Below are positions 7,968-17,124 of a DNA stretch of 45,435 nt, piece by piece (positions within the stretch are counted from its first letter, which is position 1; the number at the start of each line of letters is the position of its first letter). The notes under the pieces are model-generated. The model had not been told where the DNA came from, ran no database searches, and saw only the letters and a list, made by a program, of their open reading frames with translations. Location of the stretch: assembly GCA_012031145.1 (NCBI GenBank), contig JAAUUH010000012.1, positions 1 through 45,435 of the forward strand. Reading direction: 5' to 3'. This DNA is from Oscillatoriales cyanobacterium SM2_2_1 (GTDB lineage: Bacteria > Cyanobacteriota > Cyanobacteriia > Pseudanabaenales > Pseudanabaenaceae). The position numbers and the translations under genes were made by a program.

Positions 7968-9719
7968 CTAGGTCATTTCCATCAAAACAGAGTCGTGGCG
8001 AATCGGTAGTTCAACAATGAATTCCGCACCCCGCCCCTCCTCGGAAATGCAATCAATTTTGCCACTATGATTGCCCACCACTAACTGGTAGCTGACCGAT
8101 AGACCTAGCCCCGTACCCTTCCCCACCTCCTTGGTAGTGTAAAAAGGGTCAAAAATAAATTTCTGCAAATCCTTAGCAATGCCAATGCCATTATCGGCAA
8201 TGCGCACGGTTACCCAGTCAGCGTCGAGGCTCATCATCTGAATCCGCACCACCGGTGTTTCAGCCATACCCTGGGTGCTAAAGAGCCGCTCTTCGATCGC
8301 CTCGATCGCATTGGTGAGTAAATTCATAAACACTTGGTGAATCTGCCCCGCATGGCACTCCACAAGGGGAATGGGCTCGTATTCCCGTACCACGTGAATC
8401 ATGGGACGCCCCTCGCATTGAAACCGGGTTTTGAGCAGTTGCAAGGTGCTATCCATCCCGGCACGCAGGTCTTCGGGTTTGTAGCCCACTTGGTTGGCAT
8501 GGGCAAATTTCTGTAAAGACTGAATGATGTTCTGCACCCGCTCTGCACCCTGAGCCATGGCGTCGAGCAGCTTAAAAAAATCATCCACCAAAAACTCAAG
8601 GTCGATTTCTTCGGCTTTCTCGCGAATGGCAGTTACGGGTTGGGGGTAGTGGTGTTGGTATAGGGTGAGCAGTTCCAATAAACTCTCGGTGTAGCTACGG
8701 GCATGGGTCAGATTGCCATAGATGAAATTAATCGGGTTATTCATCTCGTGGGTGATCCCGGCGACCAGTTGCCCTAGGCTAGAAATCTTTTCGGTTTGCA
8801 CCAGTTGGGCCTGGGTGGTTTTGAGTTCGGTAAAGGCTTCCTCCAGTTGCCGCGATTGCAGTCGGTACCGCTCCTCGGAGGACCGCAGGGACATTTCGGC
8901 GGCCACCCGTTCAGTGATGTCTCGGAAGTTCCAAACCCGACCCACAGGAATACCCTCAATGCACTGGGGCTGAGAGTAGACTTCAAAAACCCTTCCATCA
9001 TTGACATGGAGGATATCGGAGGTGTGGGCATCGGGCGATCGCACTGCCATCAAGACCCCCGGCTCTGCGACTTGGGTGCTCAGGAACTCCAAAACCCTCT
9101 GCCCCTGGCCCTCAAGGATCGGTTGGGGAACGTACCACAGTTCTACAAATTTGCGATTGTGGATCACAATCCGACCAATGGGGTCAACCACCACAATGCC
9201 GTCGGCAGTGGATTCCAAAGTGGACATCAGGAGGGCAAAACTGCGGCTGGTCTGGGCTTCAGCCCGCTTTCGTTCGCTGATATCAGTAAAGATGCCTACC
9301 GAACCCTGAATTACCCGCTCCGCATCTTGGATGGCATTGGCCCGCAGCATGATCGGCAGGGTTTGCCCCTGGCTGCTGCACATTTCCACCTCCCCATTCC
9401 AGATGCCCCCATTGCTGAGCATGTGATGCACCGCATCTCCCACCATCGGGTTAGCAAACAAATGGGCAGGGAGTCGCTGAAACCGCTGCAAATCCGTCAG
9501 GGTGTGACCAAAGCGCTCCGTAAACGCCCGATTGATAAACAGGGGCACACCACGACCATCAAAGATCACGATCGCATCACTGGCACTTTCGAGGGCAGTT
9601 CCCAACTGCAAAAAAGCCTGCTCAGCAGCAATACGATCTGCGGCTTCCGCTGCCAAACGCTGCTCTAAAATTGCCTTTTCTTGGAGCCATTCAGAGGCAG
9701 TTTGCACGACGTTTGTCAT
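7968..9719 (-). CDS. PAS-PAS sensor histidine kinase
   Basis: This 583-residue protein has no membrane segment, so it is probably a soluble sensor. Domain order: a short N-terminal coiled coil (about 10-40), PAS 1 (about 41-150, ending FTDISERKRAEAQ), PAS 2 (about 163-272, ending FRDITERVAAE), a coiled-coil linker (273-315), a phosphoacceptor domain with H324 in GITHEMNNPINFIYGNL, and HATPase_c (about 440-575) with an N-box NLLTNAIEAIEE, DNGIGI and GKGTGLGLS. The H-box with NNPINF is typical of the HK4-like kinases common in cyanobacteria. All catalytic boxes look intact, unlike the kinase at 1-1797. No response regulator is adjacent. The gene is divergent from rodA across 122 bp. Its signal is unknown. 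Confidence 0.93.
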   Translation of the reverse strand: MTNVVQTASEWLQEKAILEQRLAAEAADRIAAEQAFLQLGTALESASDAIVIFDGRGVPLFINRAFTERFGHTLTDLQRFQRLPAHLFANPMVGDAVHHMLSNGGIWNGEVEMCSSQGQTLPIMLRANAIQDAERVIQGSVGIFTDISERKRAEAQTSRSFALLMSTLESTADGIVVVDPIGRIVIHNRKFVELWYVPQPILEGQGQRVLEFLSTQVAEPGVLMAVRSPDAHTSDILHVNDGRVFEVYSQPQCIEGIPVGRVWNFRDITERVAAEMSLRSSEERYRLQSRQLEEAFTELKTTQAQLVQTEKISSLGQLVAGITHEMNNPINFIYGNLTHARSYTESLLELLTLYQHHYPQPVTAIREKAEEIDLEFLVDDFFKLLDAMAQGAERVQNIIQSLQKFAHANQVGYKPEDLRAGMDSTLQLLKTRFQCEGRPMIHVVREYEPIPLVECHAGQIHQVFMNLLTNAIEAIEERLFSTQGMAETPVVRIQMMSLDADWVTVRIADNGIGIAKDLQKFIFDPFYTTKEVGKGTGLGLSVSYQLVVGNHSGKIDCISEEGRGAEFIVELPIRHDSVLMEMT

Positions 9720-9841
9720 CAGCGTTCCGAAGCTTGCCTATTTTCCAATTATTCCATAGCTTTAGAGGGGTTTGATCGGAACTTCGCCCCAGTGGTAGGG
9801 TGGTTAGACATCAGTAAGCGGTAATCGGTGACGGTAGGGTT

Positions 9842-11101
9842 ATGGCAGGAACAAGCTGGTATTCTCTGGATTTAGCCTCCCTCCAACGCCATGGGCGTGA
9901 CGTGGATTGGGTTCTGTTTTCATTGCCGATGGTGCTGATGGTCGTGGGGGGGATTTCGATCTACAGCATTGGCCACGCCACCGCCCAGTCCTACTGGTGG
10001 CAGCATTGGGTGACCGGATGTGTGGGTCTGGGTCTGATGCTATTACTCAGTCGGCTGCGCTATGAGTTATTGGCGCGCTTTCACTGGCTCACCTATGGGT
10101 TGATGCTCGCGTCTTTGGTGGCGGTGATGTTTTTTGGGGTCACAGAGTTGGGGGCGGAGCGGTGGATTCCGGTATTGGGCTTCCATATTCAGCCTTCAGA
10201 ATTTGCCAAGGTGGGGGTAATCATTTCCCTAGCGGCACTGCTTAGTCGCCATGACATTGAAACACCCTGGGATGTGCTGCGGGTGGTTTGGGTGCTGCTG
10301 CCTCCTTGGATTCTGATCTTTTTGCAGCCCAACCTCGGCACCTCCCTGGTATTGGTGGCCATTACGGTGGGGATGATCTACTGGGCGGGAGCGAGCGGAG
10401 GTTGGATTTTGCTGGCGCTTTCGCCAGTGGTGGCGGCGGTGCTGTTTCACTTTTTGCCCCTAGCCTGGCTCGGTTGGAGTGGGTTCATGGGAGTGGTGGC
10501 CTGGTGTTCCCTCGCTCCTTGGCGCGGCAGCAGCGCGATCGCCGCTGTGGTGATTAATTTACTGTCCGGTCAACTGGGGAATTGGCTTTGGAGTTTACTC
10601 CACGACTACCAAAAGCGCCGCCTGTTGTTATTTCTTGACCCTGGACAAGACCCGACCGGGGGGGGATACCACTTAATTCAGTCCCAAATTGCGATCGGAG
10701 CCGGGCACATCTGGGGCAAGGGGTTCCTCAAGGGCACCCAGACACAACTCAACTTTATTCCAGAACAACACACGGATTTTATTTTTTCGGCCATTGGTGA
10801 GGAGTTTGGCTACATGGGGTGTGTGTTTGTGCTGCTGGTGTTTGTGGGCATCTGCGGTCGCCTGCTGGTCATTGCCCATACAGCTAAGGATAATTTTGGT
10901 TCTTTGCTGGCAATTGGGGTGTTTTCTTTTATTTTGTTCCAAACATTCATCAACATTGGCATGAATATCGGCGTGGCTCCGGTGACGGGCATTCCCCTAC
11001 CATGGCTTAGCTATGGGCGATCGGCGCTGCTGGCTAACTTTATGGCGATCGGGCTGGTGGAATCCGTTGCTGTGTTGCGGCATCGGCGGCAATATTACTG
11101 A
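9842..11101 (+). CDS. rodA: Rod-shape protein RodA, SEDS peptidoglycan glycosyltransferase
   Basis: SEDS proteins polymerise lipid II into glycan strands in partnership with a class B penicillin-binding protein; RodA acts in cell elongation. The 419-residue protein has about ten membrane helices. Family motifs are present: GAERWIPVLGFHIQPSEFAK in the first half (with the conserved Glu), FLQPNLGTSLVL, the LFLDPGQDPTGGGYH loop with the essential Asp, NFIPEQHTDFIFSAIGEE, and a C-terminal PVTGIPLPWLSYG. The QPNLGTSLV and GIPLPWLSYG sequences favour RodA over FtsW. A run of eight G at 10658-10665 is in frame. The gene stands alone; mreBCD and the partner PBP2 are not in the window. Confidence 0.95.
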   Translation: MAGTSWYSLDLASLQRHGRDVDWVLFSLPMVLMVVGGISIYSIGHATAQSYWWQHWVTGCVGLGLMLLLSRLRYELLARFHWLTYGLMLASLVAVMFFGVTELGAERWIPVLGFHIQPSEFAKVGVIISLAALLSRHDIETPWDVLRVVWVLLPPWILIFLQPNLGTSLVLVAITVGMIYWAGASGGWILLALSPVVAAVLFHFLPLAWLGWSGFMGVVAWCSLAPWRGSSAIAAVVINLLSGQLGNWLWSLLHDYQKRRLLLFLDPGQDPTGGGYHLIQSQIAIGAGHIWGKGFLKGTQTQLNFIPEQHTDFIFSAIGEEFGYMGCVFVLLVFVGICGRLLVIAHTAKDNFGSLLAIGVFSFILFQTFINIGMNIGVAPVTGIPLPWLSYGRSALLANFMAIGLVESVAVLRHRRQYY

Positions 11102-11538
11102 TTTGGGCAGTTCCATGGTTCTAACTAGGAGTGAGGGAATACTCTTTGTTCTGCAATCAGGATCAAATATCCATTTGGACTGAAGCGATATTGTTTGCTA
11201 CCGACAAAATGCGGGGAGAGCTGAGACAAACCAGTTCAGTGCTGTGGCATCTGGTGCGAATTCAGTGGTCTCTCATTTGGAATTGGGGCGATGGGAATTG
11301 GGGACAGGTGCATCTCGTTCCTTTTCCCACCGGGGGAACCGAGCCTTTATAGCTGTCAATAACTTGGTGAGGACGGGTGCAGGGGTGAAAGTCTTGGTTG
11401 GGGGCTGGGGGCGCAGCCCACCTTTTCTTTCGATGTCCGAACCTACCCGAATATAGCTAATGATCTGCTGATCTGCCAAGGTGGGAGGCGGGGAACACCA
11501 AACCACCTGCCCTCGCCCCCAATAATCAAGACAATGGA
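11102..11538. other. Intergenic gap between convergent rodA and hemA, with a repeat copy
   Basis: The gap lies between the convergent genes rodA and hemA. It contains copy B of the dispersed element (11348-11459). Just before it is a short imperfect tandem of GAATTGGGG units (about 11279-11304). No convincing coding region or RNA gene was recognised in the remainder. Confidence 0.5.
11348..11459 (+). repeat. Dispersed ~110 bp element, copy B
   Basis: It starts TATAGCTG and ends TATAGCTA, with the same interior landmarks as the other copies: AACTTGGTGAGGACGGG, AGGGGTGAAA, GGGGGCGCAGCCCA and TGTCCGAACCTACCCG. The first internal hairpin is damaged here because the 3' half of AGGGGTGAAACCCCT has drifted, while the second hairpin and the ends are kept. 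This is the most divergent copy. Confidence 0.8.
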
Positions 11539-12840
11539 TTATCCCTCCCGAAATTGGGGAGATTCTAAATCAAACAGCATTTGTAACGCCTGCATGGCCC
11601 GCCGCCGGGTTTCAATATCCTGCTGGGCACGGAGCTGCACCATCGGATCATGCAAGATTTTGTTGATAATGTTGCGGGTGAGGTTTTCAATGACCTGTTG
11701 ATGTTTGTCGGCAAATTCGTTGCCCAGACGGGAAAGTGCCTTTTCCATTTCCTGCTCGCGGATGGTTTCCATCTTTTGCCGCAGCATACTAATAGTGGGA
11801 ATGGTATCGAGCGATCGCCACCAACTGTCAAACTCCGCAGCACACTCCTCGAGCAATAGTTCGGCTTGCTGGGCCATCAATCGCCGACTTTCTTGATTTT
11901 CAGCGACAACGGTCTGAAGGTCATCAACGTTGTATAACTGCACTTGGGGCAACTCCTTAACATCGGTACCGACATTGCGGGGCACCGAAATATCAACCAC
12001 CATCAACCCCCCGTGGGAGTGAATAAATGGCTCTAGTTGCGATCTCGTCACCAACAACTCGGTAGAGGCGGTGCTGGTAAACAACACATCGGAAACAGCA
12101 ATACATTCAAATAGAGCTTCGTAGGGACGACAAAAAAACGCCGCCTCGGCGGTGGCAAATTGTTCTGCCAGAGCTTCTGCCCGCTCTACAGAACGATTGA
12201 TGATCGTGATCTTTCGGGAGCCCTTAGAAAGAAGGTGTTGCACCAAAAGGCGGGACATCTTCCCGGCTCCAAGAATCGCGACCCGCTGATCCTGAAGGTG
12301 ATGCAGTTTCATTTGCGCCAACTCAACGGCGGCTGAACTAATAGATACGGCTCCGGTGCCGATCTCGGTTTCAGTGCGCACCCGTTTCCCGGCGGCCATG
12401 GCATCGGTGAAGAGGCGGTTGAGGAGTCGTCCGATACCTTTATATTGCTGGGCGAGCTTGTGGGCATGCTTGACTTGGGCCAGGATCTGTCCTTCTCCTA
12501 AAACCAGACTATCCAGACCAGCGGCAACCCGCATTAGGTGCATCACGGCATCCTGTCGCAACAAAATGAAGAGATAGCGGCGTAGGAATTGCAGGGGCAG
12601 TTGGCTGAACTCAGATAAGAACTGCATCACTTCCCGAATGCCACTTTCGGTTTCACTGATGACAACATAAATCTCTAGGCGGTTGCAGGTGCTAAGAATG
12701 CCAGCTTCTTCAACATGGGACAGACTGGTCAATTGGGCGATCGCCCCTGCCACCTTAGCTTCGGGGATACTCAGTTTTTCCCGCACTTCTACTGTCGCCG
12801 TTTTATGGCTAAGACCAATCACAGCAATGTTTGTACTCAT
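11539..12840 (-). CDS. hemA: Glutamyl-tRNA reductase
   Basis: HemA reduces glutamyl-tRNA(Glu) to glutamate-1-semialdehyde with NADPH, the committed step for haem, chlorophyll and bilins. The start is placed at the ATG at 12840 because the protein then begins [15 protein letters not shown], the usual N-terminus. The frame stays open upstream to 12966, but the extra 42 residues are not family-like. With this start the protein has 433 residues. The catalytic cysteine is C52 in [11 protein letters not shown] Rossmann segment follows ([11 protein letters not shown]) and then the C-terminal helical dimerisation domain. It lies 134 bp downstream of glpX on the same strand, a glpX-hemA neighbourhood seen in other cyanobacteria. 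Confidence 0.96.
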   Translation of the reverse strand: MSTNIAVIGLSHKTATVEVREKLSIPEAKVAGAIAQLTSLSHVEEAGILSTCNRLEIYVVISETESGIREVMQFLSEFSQLPLQFLRRYLFILLRQDAVMHLMRVAAGLDSLVLGEGQILAQVKHAHKLAQQYKGIGRLLNRLFTDAMAAGKRVRTETEIGTGAVSISSAAVELAQMKLHHLQDQRVAILGAGKMSRLLVQHLLSKGSRKITIINRSVERAEALAEQFATAEAAFFCRPYEALFECIAVSDVLFTSTASTELLVTRSQLEPFIHSHGGLMVVDISVPRNVGTDVKELPQVQLYNVDDLQTVVAENQESRRLMAQQAELLLEECAAEFDSWWRSLDTIPTISMLRQKMETIREQEMEKALSRLGNEFADKHQQVIENLTRNIINKILHDPMVQLRAQQDIETRRRAMQALQMLFDLESPQFREG

Positions 12841-12974
12841 AGGATTCGTTGGATGTTCGGAGAAATAAGTTCTTTTTGAAGGAATGAATGGAGTAGAACT
12901 AAAAGATTTTGTTATGGAAGAACGGTAGGGGACGTCTCGGGGAGAAATAGAGCCACTCCTCCCCATCGGATAAC

Positions 12975-14018
12975 CTAACGCAAATTCAATACTTTGGGCT
13001 TTTCATTGACAATGTGAATGGTATCGACGAAGCGAACTGTACGCGACTGACTGGAAATAATCAGGGATTGGGTGCGAGCGCCGCCGTGGAAAAACCGCAC
13101 CCCTTCCATGAGGGTGCCAGGAGTGATGCCGCAGGCGGCAAATAGGACGTTTTCGCCGGAGGCCAGTTCGTTGGCGTTGTAGATGCGATCGGGGTCGGTA
13201 ATCCCCATTTCTTTCAACCGCTCGACGTTGCCTTCCCTTGTCCATTTTTCGCTTTCGGGAGTCCGAACTTCATTGGGATCATAGACAAGGCGTCCCTGGA
13301 AGTGACCACCGAGGGCACGCATGGCAGCAGCGGAAATGACCCCCTCAGGAGCGGCACCGATGCCCATCAGGCTGTGGATGTTGGTACCGGCAAAGGCGCA
13401 GGAGATAGCCGCGGAAACATCGCCATCACTAATTAAACGCACCCGCGCCCCAGCTTGGCGAATTTCAGCGATCAGGTCTTTGTGCCGCGGGCGATCCATA
13501 ACCACAACCACCAGTTCTTCCACAGTACGCTCAAGGCACTCGGAGAGGATTTTGAGGTTTTCAGTTGGGCTTTTGCGGATGTCTACATGGCCCGCAGCGG
13601 CGGCGGGCGCAGCTAGCTTGTCCATATAGAAGTCTGGGGCAGCAAAAAGTCCCCCCTTCTCGGAGATCGCCAAAACCGCCATCGAGCCATTTTGACCTTT
13701 GGCTACCAGATTGGTGCCTTCACAGGGGTCAACGGCAATGTCGATTTCTTGAAGTTCTTCGATGGTGCAGAACTGGGCAGCATCGGAGCGGGTGCAAATT
13801 CCGACTTCTTCGCCAATGTAGAGCATGGGGGCTTCGTCCCGTTCGCCTTCCCCGATCACGATTCGACCCCGCATGTGAATTTTGTTCATGCGATCGCGCA
13901 TGGCCTCAACAGCAACTTGGTCGGCGGTGTTTTTGTCCCCTTTGCCCATCAGGCGCGCTGAGGCGATCGCCGCCTGCTCGACGACTTCAATAATCTCTAG
14001 ACTGATCGTATTGTCCAT
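12975..14018 (-). CDS. glpX: Class II fructose-1,6-/sedoheptulose-1,7-bisphosphatase
   Basis: In cyanobacteria this bifunctional enzyme dephosphorylates both fructose-1,6- and sedoheptulose-1,7-bisphosphate, so it serves two steps of the Calvin cycle as well as gluconeogenesis. The 347 residues match the family. Metal- and phosphate-binding signatures of the lithium-sensitive phosphatase fold are clear: [19 protein letters not shown] (about residues 55-73) and [19 protein letters not shown] (about 97-115). SDGDVSAA and the C-terminal [11 protein letters not shown] are also typical. The gene is divergent from purF across 213 bp. Redox and AMP control are known for this enzyme in cyanobacteria, but cannot be read from the sequence here. 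Confidence 0.96.
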   Translation of the reverse strand: MDNTISLEIIEVVEQAAIASARLMGKGDKNTADQVAVEAMRDRMNKIHMRGRIVIGEGERDEAPMLYIGEEVGICTRSDAAQFCTIEELQEIDIAVDPCEGTNLVAKGQNGSMAVLAISEKGGLFAAPDFYMDKLAAPAAAAGHVDIRKSPTENLKILSECLERTVEELVVVVMDRPRHKDLIAEIRQAGARVRLISDGDVSAAISCAFAGTNIHSLMGIGAAPEGVISAAAMRALGGHFQGRLVYDPNEVRTPESEKWTREGNVERLKEMGITDPDRIYNANELASGENVLFAACGITPGTLMEGVRFFHGGARTQSLIISSQSRTVRFVDTIHIVNEKPKVLNLR

Positions 14019-14179
14019 GGGGAAAGTCCTTGCCTAAATAATAATTTTTGATGAAGAAGTGGCTATACCGTGACAGCCTCACACCTAAGTTTACAAGTGC
14101 TGGCCCCTAGCTATGGAAATGTAAAGTTTTGCTGCCCTGGGGCAATCGGGAAGAATATTAAAATCCAACTTTGCAGATG

Positions 14180-14196
14180 GTTAAGAGTTTCTTAAC
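14180..14196. promoter_or_regulatory. 7-bp perfect inverted repeat upstream of purF
   Basis: GTTAAGA and TCTTAAC flank a 3 bp centre. The site lies in the glpX-purF divergent region, 36 bp before the purF start. It could be an operator or part of the promoter. A TAGGAT hexamer that could act as a -10 box follows at 14200-14205. No known regulator site matches with confidence. Confidence 0.3.
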
Positions 14197-14231
14197 TGGT
14201 AGGATGGGGGTAGGCAAAAGGAACAGGCGTC

Positions 14232-15683
14232 ATGCTAGATCACTGGGAAGAGGAACGAATGCTGGATCATCCACAGGAATCCTGTGGCGTGTTTGGGGTG
14301 ATTGCTCCCAGTGGGGACGTGGCAAAACTAGTTTACTTTGGGCTCTATGCCTTGCAGCATCGCGGGCAGGAGTCGGCGGGAATTTCCTCCTACGAAGGAG
14401 CCCAGAGGACGGCCCATGTCTATAAGGCTATGGGGCTGGTGTCCCAAGTCTTCCACGAAATTACGTTAGAAGAACTGCCGGGCAACCTGGCAATAGGACA
14501 CACACGCTATTCTACGACGGGTTCGAGTCGGGTGGTGAATGCCCAGCCGGTGGTTGTGTCTACCCGCCTAGGGGATTTTTCTTTGGCCCACAATGGCAAT
14601 CTGGTCAATGCCCTAGAGTTGCGCGCTGAGTTGGCGGCCCAGGGCTACACCTTTAGTTCCACAACAGATTCCGAAGGAATCGCCTATGGCGTGGCGGCGG
14701 CGATCGCCACGGGAATGGACTGGACTGAGGGAATTATTACGGCGCTACGGCGCTGTCACGGGGCTTTTAGTTTGGTTATGGCTGTACCGGGGGCACTCAT
14801 TGGGGCTCGAGATCTCTATGGTGTTCGCCCCCTAGTGCTGGGACGAATGAGCGATGGCACCTACATTTTGTCCTCAGAGACCTGTGGCTTGGATATCCTC
14901 AGTGCCGAGTTTATCCGAGACATTTTACCGGGCGAGATGGTATGGATCGATCACGAAGGGGTGCGATCGCACCTGTGGGAACCCCAGCCCCAGCCCAAGC
15001 TATGTATTTTTGAGCTGATTTATTTTGCCCGTCCCGACAGCGTGATGCGTGGGGACAGCCTATATTCCTATCGGATGCGCCTCGGCAAAATTTTGGCCCA
15101 AGAGGCTCCCGTGGCGGCGGATATTGTGATTGGCGTCCCGGATTCGGGGATCCCGGCGGCAATTGGCTACTCCCAAGCCTCAGGCATTCCCTATGCCGAA
15201 GGGCTAATCAAAAATCGTTATGTGGGGCGGACGTTCATCCAGCCCACCCAAGCCATGCGCGAATCGGGGATCCGGATGAAGCTAAATCCCCTTAGGGATG
15301 TGCTCCAAGGGCGGCGGGTCATTGTGATCGATGATTCGATTGTTCGGGGCACAACCAGCCGCAAAATTGTTCGAGCCCTGCGCAATGCTGGGGCTACGGA
15401 AGTACACATGCGGATTTCTTCGCCGCCAGTGACCCACCCCTGCTTCTATGGCATTGATACCGACTCCCAAGATCACTTGATTGCATCTCGGCTTTCAGTT
15501 AGCGATATTGCCCGGCAGATTGAGGTCGATTCTTTGTCCTACCTCAGCGAGGCCGGGATGCTGGCGGCAACCGATCAGGATCCGTCCCAGTTTTGCACTG
15601 CCTGTTTTACAGGAAAATATCCCATCACTATTCCTGAGCAACTCAAGCGCACCAAACTTCTCCTAGAAACCGCAGCACCATGA
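14232..15683 (+). CDS. purF: Amidophosphoribosyltransferase (purF)
   Basis: PurF transfers the amide nitrogen of glutamine to PRPP, the first step of purine synthesis. The N-terminal nucleophile domain begins at the Cys of ESCGVFGV (residue 18 from this start), exposed after removal of a short propeptide. ATG 14259 is an alternative start giving an 8-residue propeptide; each start has a purine-rich stretch upstream. The C-terminal phosphoribosyltransferase domain has the PRPP loop VIVIDDSIVRGTTS. Cysteines in PKLCIFEL, HPCFYGID and CTACFTGKYP fit the oxygen-sensitive 4Fe-4S class known from Bacillus. The 483-residue length is normal. The stop overlaps the next gene as ATGA (15680-15683). Confidence 0.96.
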   Translation: MLDHWEEERMLDHPQESCGVFGVIAPSGDVAKLVYFGLYALQHRGQESAGISSYEGAQRTAHVYKAMGLVSQVFHEITLEELPGNLAIGHTRYSTTGSSRVVNAQPVVVSTRLGDFSLAHNGNLVNALELRAELAAQGYTFSSTTDSEGIAYGVAAAIATGMDWTEGIITALRRCHGAFSLVMAVPGALIGARDLYGVRPLVLGRMSDGTYILSSETCGLDILSAEFIRDILPGEMVWIDHEGVRSHLWEPQPQPKLCIFELIYFARPDSVMRGDSLYSYRMRLGKILAQEAPVAADIVIGVPDSGIPAAIGYSQASGIPYAEGLIKNRYVGRTFIQPTQAMRESGIRMKLNPLRDVLQGRRVIVIDDSIVRGTTSRKIVRALRNAGATEVHMRISSPPVTHPCFYGIDTDSQDHLIASRLSVSDIARQIEVDSLSYLSEAGMLAATDQDPSQFCTACFTGKYPITIPEQLKRTKLLLETAAP

Positions 15684-16153
15684 CCAAGATTCTCTTCCAC
15701 CTAGCATTCCCTGTTATTGATATCCCCAGCACCAAGGCATTCTATGTGGATGGTTTGGGCTGTTTGGCAGGGCGAGAGTCGAGTAATTCCATGATTTTGA
15801 GCCTTTACGGTCACCAGTTGGTAGCCCATGTTGCTCAGGATGGCATGATCCTGCAGCAGGGAATCTACCCCCGTCATTTTGGCGTAGTGTTTCAGGCGGA
15901 ACACAACTGGTTAGCGCTGCTGGAGCGGGTGCAAGAAAAGCGGCTGAAGTTTTACCAAAAGCCTAAACTGCGATTTCCGGATACCCCCTTGGAGCACCGC
16001 ACGTTTTTCTTGAGCGATTACTCCCAAAATCTTTTGGAGTTTAAGCACTATAAGTTTGAGACCGCTATTTTTGGCGAGAATGACTGGCATCAGGTCGGTG
16101 ACCATTTGGAGTTTGAGGATGGCCCAGTAGTGCGGCAGAGTAGCGAGGTGTAG
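15680..16153 (+). CDS. VOC-family (glyoxalase/dioxygenase-like) protein
   Basis: The 157-residue protein has the vicinal oxygen chelate fold signature. The N-terminal repeat starts HLAFPVIDIPSTKAFYVDGLGC. The second half carries HFGVVF and, near the end, SDYSQNLLEFKHYK, where the Glu is the usual metal ligand. Possible metal ligands are the first-strand His, the His of RHFGVV and that Glu. Substrates of uncharacterised VOC proteins cannot be predicted from sequence. It is translationally coupled to purF through an ATGA overlap, which suggests co-expression rather than a shared pathway. Confidence 0.85.
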   Translation: MTKILFHLAFPVIDIPSTKAFYVDGLGCLAGRESSNSMILSLYGHQLVAHVAQDGMILQQGIYPRHFGVVFQAEHNWLALLERVQEKRLKFYQKPKLRFPDTPLEHRTFFLSDYSQNLLEFKHYKFETAIFGENDWHQVGDHLEFEDGPVVRQSSEV

Positions 16154-16157
16154 GCTT

Positions 16158-16205
16158 GGCGTTACGAAAAACGTAACCACGCCCTAGGGGGACCCCTGGC
16201 TTTTT
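16158..16205 (+). terminator. Probable terminator region after the purF-VOC pair
   Basis: A perfect 6-bp stem GTTACG/CGTAAC with an AAAAA loop (16161-16177) is extended by GGC/GCC across a 3-nt bulge (16158-16183). A second short stem, AGGG/CCCT, follows at 16086+100 onward (16186-16197) and leads into a T run at 16201-16205. The arrangement fits an intrinsic terminator between the VOC gene and the RnfD-like gene. The U-tract is short and the second stem small, so readthrough is possible. Confidence 0.4.
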
Positions 16206-16236
16206 ATACTGAGCCAGTGTTGCTCAGGGAGAGCCT

Positions 16237-17055
16237 ATGCCGTCGTTTTTTTTGCGGGATGCCCGTCTACCACAGATTTTATTTCTGAGTTTGTTTTTGG
16301 TTCTAGGGGTGGCTACACGGGACTGGTCACTCCATTGGGAACTGGTGACGCTGAATTTTTTGGTGTGTCTGGGTACCCAAGCGGCGCTATCCTATCTAAC
16401 CCGGCGGCCCCGCTGGAACCTGCTCAGTGCCATGGTAACGCCCTTGAGCTTGAGTTTGATGTTGCGATCGCACACGGCCTGGGCAGTGGCGTTGGCAGCT
16501 TTTTTGGCGATCGCCAGTAAGTTCGTGTTTAGTAGCAATGGGAAACATTGGTTTAATCCCGCTAATTTTGGCATTGTCCTGTCGTTGCTATTGACCCAGG
16601 AGACTTGGATTTCCAACGGGCAGTGGGGCACAGCAGCAGGTTTGGTTCTGTGTTTTGCCGCCCTAGGGGGTTTGATCACCCGGCGCGTGGGGCGTTTGGA
16701 TACCAGTGTGGTGTTTTTGCTGACCTATGGGGGGCTGGAGCTAATGCGAGTGCTATGGCTAGGCTGGACTCTAGATGTATGGCTGCACCGGATGAGCAGT
16801 GGCTCCCTCTGGCTATTTGCCTTTTTTATGCTCACCGATCCCCGCTCGATCCCCAACGCGCTATGGGCCAGGATGCTGTGGGCAGGGGCGATCGCCTTAA
16901 GCACCTTTGCCCTACAGAATTTCTGGTTCGTACCCGATGCCCTGTTCTATGCCCTGTTTGGTATGTCCTTAGTGACTGCTCTAGTGGATCGGCAGTGGCA
17001 GGCACCACGGTTCGAATGGCAGGGTTCAGTTCGGGGGGCTCACCCAGTTTATTAG
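16237..17055 (+). CDS. RnfD/NqrB-like membrane protein
   Basis: This 272-residue polytopic protein (about eight helices) has two landmarks of the RnfD/NqrB family: GKHWFNPANFGIV (about residues 104-116) and FFMLTDPRSIPNALW (about 193-207). In true RnfD and NqrB a threonine in an SGAT motif carries covalently bound FMN. I see no such motif, so flavin attachment is doubtful. None of the other Rnf or Nqr subunits is present. Instead it is followed 69 bp later by an exported DUF2330 protein. Standalone RnfD-like genes beside DUF2330 genes are something I recall from other genomes, so the pair may form an uncharacterised redox or transport unit; this is inference. Confidence 0.8.
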   Translation: MPSFFLRDARLPQILFLSLFLVLGVATRDWSLHWELVTLNFLVCLGTQAALSYLTRRPRWNLLSAMVTPLSLSLMLRSHTAWAVALAAFLAIASKFVFSSNGKHWFNPANFGIVLSLLLTQETWISNGQWGTAAGLVLCFAALGGLITRRVGRLDTSVVFLLTYGGLELMRVLWLGWTLDVWLHRMSSGSLWLFAFFMLTDPRSIPNALWARMLWAGAIALSTFALQNFWFVPDALFYALFGMSLVTALVDRQWQAPRFEWQGSVRGAHPVY

Positions 17056-17090
17056 TCCACTGAATTAATCCACTAATTAGTCCACTAAAT
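17053..17090 (+). repeat. Three short tandem units of TARTCCACTRAAT
   Basis: Immediately from the RnfD-like stop codon, three imperfect 12-13 bp units occur: TAGTCCACTGAAT, TAATCCACTAAT and TAGTCCACTAAAT. They are followed by two AGATTC-AAG units (17091-17111). The block fills the spacer before the DUF2330 gene. It may be neutral slippage or a short regulatory array. Confidence 0.6.
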
Positions 17091-17124
17091 AGATTCAAAG
17101 ATAGATTCCAAGGGAGGAGAACCA

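Noticed and set aside
8796-9668. Long plus-strand open frame opposite the histidine kinase
   Set aside because: It is antisense to conserved PAS and kinase sequence and its own product looks random.
10658-10665. Eight-G run in rodA as a frameshift
   Set aside because: It is in frame (Thr-Gly-Gly-Gly) and the protein is full-length with all SEDS motifs.
12841-12966. Upstream extension of hemA
   Set aside because: The frame is open, but the 42 added residues do not look like the family, which starts at [13 protein letters not shown].
16154-16236. Riboswitch before the RnfD-like gene
   Set aside because: The hairpins fit a terminator better and no riboswitch consensus was seen.
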